Source: DASTPP01 sp035762175 (GTDB lineage: Bacteria > Myxococcota_A > Polyangia > Polyangiales > Polyangiaceae). From it: a stretch of DNA of 45,748 bases. A program made the translations under genes and the position numbers. The stretch lies in assembly GCA_035762175.1 (NCBI GenBank), contig DASTPP010000190.1:1-45748 (forward strand), given 5' to 3'. The notes under the pieces are model-generated. The model had not been told where the DNA came from and searched no databases. It saw nothing but the letters and a program-made list of their open reading frames with translations. Each line of letters starts with the position of its first letter. Within the stretch, counting starts at the first letter, position 1. Below, one piece after another: positions 37,660 to 44,806 of the stretch.

Positions 37660-38583
37660 TCAGCGGCCGCCGGCGAGGCAGCGCGCGCGGCGCGTGCCGC
37701 CGAGATCGCGCGCGGCGCGCCGCTTGGCCGCCGCGTTCTGCAGGCGCAGCTCGGGCGCCGGGTCGGGCGCCTCGAGCACGGCGCGCAGGGCCGCGTCCCA
37801 GCGCTCGGCGTCGCGCGCGGCGCAGAGCTGCGAGCGCACCGAGAGCAGCTCGGGCAAGAGCGCGCGGCCCGCCGCGGCCCGGCGCGCCCGCGCGAAGTGC
37901 GCCTCGGCGCGGGCCGGGTCGCGCGCCGGCCCTTCGGCGTACCACTCGCCGAGCAGCGCCTCGCCGAGCCCGCCGGCCTCGGACGGCGCGAGCGCCGCGC
38001 TCCGCTCGAGCGCCGCCACGGCCTCCGACGCCGCGCCCGCGTCGGCCGAGCGCGCCCGCCCCGACGCCGGCAGCCGCTCGCGCCGCAGCCGGCTCGCCCC
38101 CCACCAGAGCAGCGCGGGCGCGTCGCCGTCGCCGCCGCGCGCGCGCCCCCCGCCCTCGAAGAGCGCGTCGCCGTGGTAGAGCGCCCGCGCGTAGGCGTTG
38201 CGCGCCCGCAGCGCGTGGTAGCGCGCGCCGGCCTCGTCGCCCCGCTCGGCCGCCTCCTCGAGCTCGTCCTCGACGAAGAGCAGGGCGTACTCGGCCCAGC
38301 CCTCGAGCAGCAGCCGGCGCAGCCGCGGCTCGTCCGGCAGCGCCCGCGCGAGCGCCTCGAGCCGCTCGAGCCGGGCGAGCGTCGCGACGCGCGCCGCCTC
38401 GACGTCCGCCATCGACGCGAGCGCCGCCCGCCCCTCGCGCGCGAGCGCGAGCTCGTGCTCGTAGAACCCGCCGCCCGCGCACCCGCCGGCCGCCGCGCAC
38501 GCGAGCAGCGCCGCCGCGCGCGCGAGCAGCGCCGCCGCGGCCGCCCGCGCCCCCCGCCCGACCGTCGGCCCGCGCCCCGCCAT
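37660..38583 (-). CDS. TatT-like lipoprotein (TRAP transporter T-component family)
   Basis: 307 residues. A signal peptide ends in a lipobox (AAAGGC), followed by a helical repeat domain. LLLEGWAEYALLFVEDELEEA, YHALRARNAYARALYHGDAL, ALLWWGASRL, the AEAHFARARRAAAGRALLPE repeat, and the terminal ELRLQNAAAKRRAARDL follow the TatT pattern (TPR-like trimeric ligand-binding protein accompanying TRAP transporters in Treponema). The usual DctP-like binding protein and DctQM permease genes are absent, so here it is an orphan. It starts 2 bp after the stop of the PDZ/NuoH-like gene and is surely co-transcribed with it. Confidence 0.85.
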   Translation of the reverse strand: MAGRGPTVGRGARAAAAALLARAAALLACAAAGGCAGGGFYEHELALAREGRAALASMADVEAARVATLARLERLEALARALPDEPRLRRLLLEGWAEYALLFVEDELEEAAERGDEAGARYHALRARNAYARALYHGDALFEGGGRARGGDGDAPALLWWGASRLRRERLPASGRARSADAGAASEAVAALERSAALAPSEAGGLGEALLGEWYAEGPARDPARAEAHFARARRAAAGRALLPELLSVRSQLCAARDAERWDAALRAVLEAPDPAPELRLQNAAAKRRAARDLGGTRRARCLAGGR

Positions 38584-38585
38584 GC

Positions 38586-40439
38586 TCAGAGCGCCGGGCT
38601 CACCGGCACGCGGCGGGCCCCGCGCGCCGAGACGAACGCCGCGTACGCGCCCGCCCAGAGCGCCGCGCCGAAGGTCGCCCACCCGAGCGCGCCCGGCGCC
38701 CAGAGCGAGGGGGGCCACGCGATCGAGGCCGCGCTGAGCGCCGCCGCGAGCGCGCTGAGCGGCCAGCACACGCGCGCCCAGCGCGCCTCGACCCGCCGCG
38801 CCGGCAGCGCCCGCCACCCCGCGCGCAGCGCCTCGAGCGCCAGGGCGAGGGCCCAGATCTTCACCAGAAAGACGAGCGCCCCGCCCGCCCGCCACCCGAG
38901 CCGACTGGCTTGCTCGGCCGCGTCGACGCCCGGCAGGCGCCAGCCGCCGCCGAACCAGGCGACCGCGAGCCCCGCGCGCACGAGCCCGAGCGCCCACTCG
39001 CGCCGCGAAGGCGCCTCGGCCGCGCCCGCGCCGCGCTCGACCTTGAAGAGCGCCGGCGAGACGAAGAGCGCGGCGAGCAAGAGCCCGAGCGGCGAGGCGA
39101 AGGCCGCCCACTGCCACGGCAAGCCGCCCTGCACGTTGACGACGTCGGCGACCCAGAGCGAGCCGGCGAGCGCCGAGCCGCACGCCCACGCGGCCGCCAC
39201 CGGCACGACGCCGAGCACCGCCCGCTTGGCGATCGACCACGCGCGGCGCACGAGCCCCCCCTCGCCCCCCGCCCCCCGCGCCGGCAGCCCCGTCGCGAGC
39301 GCCGCCCCGAGCGCCAGGAACGACGAGCCCTCCGGCCACGCGCCCGCCCCGACGAGCGGCAGCGCCGTGAAGGCCGCCGCCACCACCGCGCTCAGGCCGA
39401 GCGCGCCCTTGGGCAGCGCCGGACGCAGCGCCGAGGGCCCCCGCGCCCGGCTCGCGCGCCAGGTGAGCGCGCGGGCGAGCGGCGAGGCGACGAAGAGCAG
39501 CGACCCGGCCGCGAGCGCCAAGAGCGCCCCCGCCAGGCCGAACTCGGCCGAGCCCCGCCGCCGCCGGAACGATCGCAAGAGCACCTGCCGCTCGAACGAC
39601 TCGCCCGGCTCCGGCCGCCGCACCCCGAGCACCGCGTAGGGGTGCCGGCCCGAGGGCAGCGCGTCGGCCGCGTCGAGCAGCCGAACGCCGTCGAGCGACT
39701 CGAGCCGGTCGCCCGCCGCGACGCCCGCGAGCTCCGCCGGCCCCTCGGGCTCGACCGACGCGACGAGCAGGCTGCCGCCCTCGCCCTCGCCGTCGCCCGC
39801 GAGCGTCAGCCCCATCGCCTCGAGCGCCCGGGCCGCCTCGGCGCGCTGCGCTTCGGACGGGTACGCGCCCGCCGGGTAGACGTCGAGCACGACGCCCGCG
39901 AGCGTCCCCCGCACCGGCAGCGCCCCCGGCGTCAGCGGCTCGAACGCGACGTCGACCTCGCCGCGGAACGTCGCGTGCGTCGCGGCGCCCGCGGGCCCGC
40001 AGAAGCGCGCCCGCAGCGCCTCGGGCACCGGCAGGCTCAGCCGCTGCGCGCTCTCGGCGACGCCCTCCGCGCTCGCCGCCCACCCCGCCTCGGGCTCGGC
40101 CCCCGGTCGGTGCAGCGTCCCGCGGAACGTCACGCGCGCGCTGCGCTTCGGCGCGAAGCCCGCCCCCCGGATCTCGAGCGCCTCGCCCTCGCCGAGCACG
40201 AGCGGCGCGAGCTCATCGACGCTCAGCAGCTGAGGCGCCGCCGCGTCCCGACCGCACCCCGCCGTCGCCCCGAGCGCGAGCGCCGCCGCCAGCGCCCGAA
40301 CGACGCGCCGGCCGAGCCCGCCCCGCGCCGCGCGCGGTGCGCCCCCGCCGAGCTCGCTCCGTGCCGCGCGCCCTGCGCCCCCGCCGAGCTCGCCCGACGG
40401 CGCGCGGGTGTTGCCTCCCCAAAGCCTCTCGATCGCCAC
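38586..40439 (-). CDS. Lipoprotein-headed PDZ domain fused to a NuoH-like membrane domain
   Basis: 617 residues if GTG at 40439 is used; GTG at 40520 is an alternative, and both leave a long Gly/Arg n-region before the hydrophobic ALAAALALGATAGC lipobox. Then come an IPT/TIG-like strand segment (VLGEGEALEIRGAGFAPKRS), a PDZ domain (SLLVASVEPEGPAELAGVAAGDRLESL, about 240-300), and about eight membrane segments. The membrane part resembles complex I subunit NuoH in ADVVNVQGGLPWQW, GGGWRLPG and FLVKIWALALALEALRAGW, but lacks the conserved NuoH acidic loop (FD-PEAE-EL, EYSG). Quinone or proton work is therefore unlikely; a repurposed membrane scaffold is inferred. It is coupled to the TatT-like gene. 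Confidence 0.78.
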   Translation of the reverse strand: MAIERLWGGNTRAPSGELGGGAGRAARSELGGGAPRAARGGLGRRVVRALAAALALGATAGCGRDAAAPQLLSVDELAPLVLGEGEALEIRGAGFAPKRSARVTFRGTLHRPGAEPEAGWAASAEGVAESAQRLSLPVPEALRARFCGPAGAATHATFRGEVDVAFEPLTPGALPVRGTLAGVVLDVYPAGAYPSEAQRAEAARALEAMGLTLAGDGEGEGGSLLVASVEPEGPAELAGVAAGDRLESLDGVRLLDAADALPSGRHPYAVLGVRRPEPGESFERQVLLRSFRRRRGSAEFGLAGALLALAAGSLLFVASPLARALTWRASRARGPSALRPALPKGALGLSAVVAAAFTALPLVGAGAWPEGSSFLALGAALATGLPARGAGGEGGLVRRAWSIAKRAVLGVVPVAAAWACGSALAGSLWVADVVNVQGGLPWQWAAFASPLGLLLAALFVSPALFKVERGAGAAEAPSRREWALGLVRAGLAVAWFGGGWRLPGVDAAEQASRLGWRAGGALVFLVKIWALALALEALRAGWRALPARRVEARWARVCWPLSALAAALSAASIAWPPSLWAPGALGWATFGAALWAGAYAAFVSARGARRVPVSPAL

Positions 40440-41140
40440 GGCCTCCGCGTAGCCGATGCCGCCGTGGCGGCCCAAATTCCTTACGGTCTCCGCCCGAGCC
40501 GGCCGCAAGACGGGCGCCACTCTGCTGGCTTTTCGTTCAGCTCTCCCGCGAGCCTGCCTCGCCCGGCCCTGCTGCGCCGCCCGACCTGCCCCGCTCCGTT
40601 TCGCCGCCGCGCCTGGCGCGTCACCCCATTCAGAGCGGTTGCGAGGTTCGGCGCGCCTGCCTGAGGGCGGGGCGCCACGCCTTGAGACCTCCTGCCCCGA
40701 GGGGGCGCCCCCGCGCCTGGACGTCGGCCTTTTTCTGCCTCCCGGGGGCCGACTTCCCCAGCAGCCCGGAGGACAAGGTTGGGGTGCCGCTTTGGGGTGC
40801 CACGAGGCAGGCGCGACGAACGTCGCAACCGCTCTGGGAGGTGCCGCATCGTTCGACGCGCGCGGCTCTGCCTCCGACGTCGCGCGCTACGCAGGAAGCC
40901 AACTCATTGCGTCGCCCTCTCGAGCGCCCGCCCTCGAGGGCCCCCGGGTTTGCCTGGGCGTGCACGCTCGACCTGATGTTTCGTTCACAATTCGGGGCCG
41001 TGGTTGGGCATTTTTGGCCCTAGGGGGCCTCGCGTTCGTGTTCCCTGCCCCCCCTACCTTGCCTCGGCCTGTCACTTCGACGCACCGAGCCGCAGGAGGC
41101 GCTTGACGTAGGGCTTGGTCTGAGGGTCCCCTCTTAGGTG
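40440..41140. other. Gene-free spacer with an inverted-repeat element
   Basis: About 700 bases between the divergent PDZ/NuoH-like and PhaR-like genes. It contains the 206-bp element at 40631-40836. The last 150 bases, before PhaR, are less GC-rich and carry TTGACG at 41103 without a good -10. Arg/Pro-rich open frames on both strands are not convincing. Confidence 0.55.
40631..40836. mobile_element. 206-bp MITE-like inverted-repeat element
   Basis: Arms 40631-40662 and 40805-40836 are 32 bp and pair with two mismatches (outer end CAGAGCGGTTGCGA, inner end CGCGCCTGCCT). The 142-bp core holds a smaller GTCGGCC/GGCCGAC pairing and no gene. The arms differ in sequence from those at 12884-13008, so it is a second type. 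No clear target-site duplication. Confidence 0.55.
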
Positions 41141-41821
41141 ATGAGCTCCGACACGCAGGACGTGGGCCCGCCGCCCGACACGCGACGCATCATCAAGCGT
41201 TACACCAACCGCAAACTCTACGACACGAAGGACTCCCGCTACGTCACGCTCGCGCAGATCGCCGAGCTTGTCCGGTCGGGCGAGGAAGTCCAGATCATCG
41301 ACAACGCGACGAAGGAAGATAAGACGGAGGCGACGCTCGCGCTCATCATCTCCGAGGAGGTGAAGACGCGGCCGAAGGCGGTGCCGCTCGGCGCGCTGCG
41401 CGAGCTGGTGCACGCCCGGGGCGAGCGCTTCTTGTCGAACCTGCGCGAGAGCCCCATCGGCCGGCTCTTCCCGGGCATCGGCGAGGGCGAGCTGGGCGCC
41501 GAGGGCGGCGAGGCGGCGGCGGCGGCGGCGGCGGGCGGCGGCGGCGATGGGGCCCAGGCGGCTGACGCGGCGGCGAAGGCGGGCGAAGGCGCGGGCCGGA
41601 ACCGCCTGCAAGAGCTGGTCGACTCGTCGCGCCAGACCATCGAAGAGTGGCAGGCGGCGATCGACGATCGCATCAAGGCGGTGCTGCCGGTCTTTTATAA
41701 GGACCACCAGGCCGAGGTGAGGCGCCTGACGCAGCGCGTCGAAGAGCTCGAGACGCAGCTTGCGGCGCTGACGAAGCAGCGTGGTAAAGAAGCGTCGTCG
41801 GGCGCCGAAGGCCGGGAATAG
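41141..41821 (+). CDS. PhaR-like polyhydroxyalkanoate regulator, DNA-binding domain protein
   Basis: 226 residues. RRIIKRYTNRKLYDTKDSRY (15-34) and VTLAQIAELVRSGEEVQIID are the signature of the PHB/PHA accumulation regulator N-terminal domain. In PHA producers this binds promoters and polymer granules to control phasin synthesis. An Ala/Gly-rich linker (about 120-145) leads to a coiled-coil-like tail (RNRLQELVDSSRQTIEEWQA, EVRRLTQRVEELETQLAAL). No phasin or PHA synthase genes are in the window, so a wider regulatory role is possible. GAGGG lies 9 nt before GTG 41138, which is directly followed by ATG 41141; either could start. Confidence 0.92.
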   Translation: MSSDTQDVGPPPDTRRIIKRYTNRKLYDTKDSRYVTLAQIAELVRSGEEVQIIDNATKEDKTEATLALIISEEVKTRPKAVPLGALRELVHARGERFLSNLRESPIGRLFPGIGEGELGAEGGEAAAAAAAGGGGDGAQAADAAAKAGEGAGRNRLQELVDSSRQTIEEWQAAIDDRIKAVLPVFYKDHQAEVRRLTQRVEELETQLAALTKQRGKEASSGAEGRE

Positions 41822-41853
41822 GGTCCGGGCCGGGGGGGTTCGACCGAGCGCCC

Positions 41854-42519
41854 ATGGCCCTCTTCTCCTTCCGAAAGCCGGCGCCGCGCGCGGCCGTCGA
41901 CACGTTCGAGCGGGACGTGCTCGGCCACCTCGACGCGATGTACAGCGTCGCGTGCCGCCTGACGCGCAACCCCACCGTGGCCGAAGACCTGGTGCAGGAC
42001 GCGGTGATGAAGGCGATGCGGGCGCGCGACCAGTTCCAGCCCGGCACGAATTTGAAGGCCTGGCTGCTGCGCATCGTCACGAACACCTTCCTGAACCAGT
42101 TCAAGCGCAGCGGGCTCGAGCGCGACGTGTTCGAGGGGCCCGACGCCGACCCGCTGGCCGACGGGTGGGTGAGCGCGGCGACGATGCGCGGCATGCGCGA
42201 CGCCGAGTCGGCGGCGCTGCAGCCGCTCCTGCGCGCCGAGCTGCAGAAGGCGCTCGACGCGCTGCCCGAAGAGTTCCGCCTCGCCGTCGTGCTCTCGGAC
42301 ATCGAAGAGCTCTCGTACAAAGAGATCGCCGACGTCATGGGCTGTCCGATCGGCACCGTGATGTCTCGCCTGCACCGCGGGCGCCGCATGTTGAAAGCGT
42401 CGCTCGCCGAACACGCCCGCTCGCTGGGCCTCGTCGCCGGGGAGGGCGACGCAAGCGAGAGCCCCCACCCTACCGATCTGAATGAGTACCGCGCGAAACG
42501 GAGCGCAGCCGCCCAATGA
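41854..42519 (+). CDS. ECF-family RNA polymerase sigma factor
   Basis: 221 residues. Region 2 (about 20-95) has YSVACRLTRNPTVAEDLVQD and GTNLKAWLLRIVTNTFLNQF. Region 4 (about 130-190) has ALDALPEEFRLAVVLSDIEE and the helix-turn-helix YKEIADVMGCPIGTVMSRLH. These are typical of RpoE/SigR-like sigma factors that read envelope or redox stress promoters. Its stop overlaps the next start as ATGA, and that gene encodes a zinc-site anti-sigma protein, so the pair should be made together and control each other. It is 32 bp downstream of the PhaR-like gene. Confidence 0.96.
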   Translation: MALFSFRKPAPRAAVDTFERDVLGHLDAMYSVACRLTRNPTVAEDLVQDAVMKAMRARDQFQPGTNLKAWLLRIVTNTFLNQFKRSGLERDVFEGPDADPLADGWVSAATMRGMRDAESAALQPLLRAELQKALDALPEEFRLAVVLSDIEELSYKEIADVMGCPIGTVMSRLHRGRRMLKASLAEHARSLGLVAGEGDASESPHPTDLNEYRAKRSAAAQ

Positions 42520-43418
42520 AGCCCCAGACGATTTCTTCCTCGAACTCGTGCCGTCGCCTCGCCCCCGCCGTCACCATCTTCGTTGACGGCGAGCTCGAGC
42601 CCTCGCAGGTGGTCGAAGTCGAAACGCACCTCTCCGACTGCGGCCGCTGCCGCGAGCGCGTGGCGCTCGACCGCGCGGTGCGCGCCTCGCTCCGCGCGCT
42701 GCCGCGGCCCTCGGCCCCCCAGGGGCTGCGCGACCGCGTGGCGGCGGCGATGGCCGAGGGGCGGCGCGAGGCCGAGGCGGCCGAGGCCTACGAGCAGGCG
42801 GCGCCCCTGCCGCGCGCGCCCTACAAGTACATGGCGCCGCTCGCGATGGCGGCCGGCGTCGCGCTGATGCTGACGGCGCGCAACAGCACCTCGCCCGACC
42901 ACGCGCCCTCGGCGCGCGGCGCCCAGGGCGCGGCCCGCACCGCCCAGGTGGCCTCGACGGCGACGAGCCTCGACGGCATGATCGAAGAGCTGCTCGACGT
43001 GCACGAGAAGCCGCTGCCGCCCGAGGTGACGCGCCAGGACGAGGTCGGCAACTTCGGCCCCTTCGTCGGCGTGCCCGTCGAGGCGCCGAAGCTGACCAAC
43101 TACGGCGCCAAGTTCTACGGCGGCCGCATGCTGCCGGTGCGCGAGCAGCGCGCGGCGATGCTCCAGTACGGCATGGCGGGCGGCCGCCGCGTCACCGTCT
43201 ACGTCTACGACCCGCGGCGGGTGCAGCCCGAGCAGCGCTGGCTGCGCGAGCGCGTCGTGCGCGACGCGCCCGTCTACGTCGGCCAGGTGCGCGGCTTCAA
43301 CGTGGCGGCGACCGAGCGCCGCGGCAACAACGGCGTGCCCGTCGGCGTCGCCATCGCCGCCGACCTCGACGAGCGCGAGATCCTCGAGCTCGTGACCGAC
43401 GGGGCCGGCGCCCTCTGA
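42516..43418 (+). CDS. Zinc-finger-type (ZAS) anti-sigma factor, membrane-anchored
   Basis: 300 residues. The N-terminal domain has a ZAS site H38-x3-C42-x2-C45 in HLSDCGRC, known to bind a cognate ECF sigma factor and often to sense thiol oxidation. A hydrophobic segment (about 104-121) should cross the inner membrane. The C-terminal 180 residues (VREQRAAMLQYGMAGGRRVT, YVYDPRRVQPEQRWLRER, YVGQVRGFNVAATERRG) probably lie in the periplasm and are conserved-looking but not identified. The gene overlaps the sigma gene by 4 bp. An Ala-rich stretch follows the finger. Confidence 0.92.
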   Translation: MKPQTISSSNSCRRLAPAVTIFVDGELEPSQVVEVETHLSDCGRCRERVALDRAVRASLRALPRPSAPQGLRDRVAAAMAEGRREAEAAEAYEQAAPLPRAPYKYMAPLAMAAGVALMLTARNSTSPDHAPSARGAQGAARTAQVASTATSLDGMIEELLDVHEKPLPPEVTRQDEVGNFGPFVGVPVEAPKLTNYGAKFYGGRMLPVREQRAAMLQYGMAGGRRVTVYVYDPRRVQPEQRWLRERVVRDAPVYVGQVRGFNVAATERRGNNGVPVGVAIAADLDEREILELVTDGAGAL

Positions 43419-43460
43419 CGAAGGGCCCGCCGGCCCGGCCGCGGGGGCGCGCCGGGCCCC

Positions 43461-43527
43461 CGGCCGCCGCGGCCCCGGCCCGGGGCCAGCCGCCACGACC
43501 TCGGCCGCCGCGGCCCCGGCCCGGGGC
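43461..43527. repeat. 41-bp direct repeat downstream of the anti-sigma gene
   Basis: CGGCCGCCGCGGCCCCGGCC and CGGGG occur at 43461 and 43502. The unit repeats once in the 280-bp gap before hrcA. Confidence 0.75.
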
Positions 43528-43596
43528 CCGCCGCCTGCGGCCGGGGGCCCCGCCCCCCCTGCCGAAAGGGGCTCTCGGGTGCCCTTCGCCCCGAAG

Positions 43597-43625
43597 TTGA
43601 CCGGCGGAGCGTTTGGGCCAATGAT
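43597..43625 (+). promoter_or_regulatory. Candidate promoter for hrcA
   Basis: TTGACC (43597-43602), 17 bp, AATGAT (43620-43625). The -35 is good and the -10 is weak. No CIRCE inverted repeat (TTAGCACTC-N9-GAGTGCTAA) is visible upstream, so autoregulation by HrcA is not supported. Confidence 0.35.
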
Positions 43626-43698
43626 TGCTGCCAGGGCGAAACCGGCCCTCGTGTCGTCGGCCGCCTTCGCCCGTGCTACCCTGTAGCCCGGCAGCCGC

Positions 43699-44781
43699 GT
43701 GTCCGAGAAGCCGTCCCCCCCCTCCGAACTCTCCGCCCGCGCCCGGCGTATTCTTTACGCCTCGGTCACCGAGTTCATCGCGACCGGCGAGCCCGTGGGC
43801 AGCCGCACGCTCGCGAAGAAGTACGGCCTGTCGCTCTCGGCGGCGAGCATCCGCAACGTGCTCTCGGACCTCGAGGAGGCGGGCTTCTTGCGCCAGCCGC
43901 ACACCTCGGCGGGGCGCGTGCCGACCGAGAAGGCGTACCGCTTCTTCATCGACGCGCTGATGCAGGTGCAGCCCCTGCCCGAAGAAGACTTCCGCTCGAT
44001 CGAGCTGCGGCTGCGCGAGCAGGTGCAGGGCGACGGCCTGCTGCGGGCGACGGGGCGGCTGCTCTCCGAGCTGACGGGCACGGCGGCGCTCGTCGTCTCG
44101 CCCCGCTTCGAGACGCGCCGGCTGCACCAGCTGCGCTTCATCCCGACGCGGCCGGGCGAGCTGCTCGCGGTGCTCGTCTTCGGCGAGGGCATCGTCGAGA
44201 ACCGCTTCCTCGCCGTCGACGCGGGCGTCAGCGAGGCCGAGCTGCAGCGGGTGCACAACCTGCTCTCCGACGTCATCGAGGGCCGCACGCTCGGCGAGGT
44301 GCGCGACCTCTGCGAGAAGCGCCTCGCCGACGAGCGCGTGCGGGTCGACGCCCTGCGGCGGCGGGCCTTCGAGCTCGGCCACCAGGCGGTCGAGGGCCTC
44401 GGCCGGTCCGAGGTGCTGATCGAGGGCCAGGCGCGCCTGCTCGACAGCCCCGACCTCGCCGACCTCGAGCGGCTGAAGGGGCTCGTGCTGGCGATGCAAG
44501 ACCGGCAGCTCTTGCAGACGCTGCTCGACGAGACCGTGCAGGCCGAGCGGGCGAACGTGCTCGTCGGCAACGAGATGGGGGCGCTCGGCGGCGGCGGGCT
44601 CAGCGTCGTCACCGCCCCCTACACCGACCGGGGCCGGGTGGCGGGCGCCATCGGGGCGCTCGGCTTCATGCGGATGGACTACCCGCGGGTGGTCCCGCTC
44701 GTGGCGGCGACGGCCAAGGCGATGAGCGCGGCGATCGAGCGCTCGGCCGACGAGGGGCGCTCGCGGGGCCGGGACCAGTAG
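43699..44781 (+). CDS. hrcA: Heat-inducible transcription repressor HrcA
   Basis: 360 residues, usual for HrcA, starting GTG. The N-terminal winged helix (about 12-75) has the family signature RILYASVTEFIATGEPVGSR, ASIRNVLSDLEEAGFL and HTSAGRVPTEKAYRFFID. The GAF-like middle and the inserted domain (LDSPDLADLERLKGLVL) and the closing YTDRGRVAGAIGALG and RMDYPRVVPLV follow the known structure. HrcA represses chaperone operons through CIRCE in many bacteria. It is not followed by grpE, dnaK or dnaJ here, and no CIRCE site is seen nearby; the next gene is a cyclic-nucleotide-binding protein. Confidence 0.97.
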   Translation: MSEKPSPPSELSARARRILYASVTEFIATGEPVGSRTLAKKYGLSLSAASIRNVLSDLEEAGFLRQPHTSAGRVPTEKAYRFFIDALMQVQPLPEEDFRSIELRLREQVQGDGLLRATGRLLSELTGTAALVVSPRFETRRLHQLRFIPTRPGELLAVLVFGEGIVENRFLAVDAGVSEAELQRVHNLLSDVIEGRTLGEVRDLCEKRLADERVRVDALRRRAFELGHQAVEGLGRSEVLIEGQARLLDSPDLADLERLKGLVLAMQDRQLLQTLLDETVQAERANVLVGNEMGALGGGGLSVVTAPYTDRGRVAGAIGALGFMRMDYPRVVPLVAATAKAMSAAIERSADEGRSRGRDQ

Positions 44782-44806
44782 GGGCCCGGGGCGCGAAGGC
44801 ACGGCG

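Noticed and set aside
38586..40439. Functional complex I subunit NuoH
   Set aside because: The conserved acidic loop is missing, the N-terminus is an exported lipoprotein with PDZ, and no other nuo genes are present.
40700..40740. Rho-independent terminator at a GTCGGCCTTTTT stretch
   Set aside because: The T-run lies inside the loop side of a longer pairing within the inverted-repeat element, and no gene ends just upstream on that strand.
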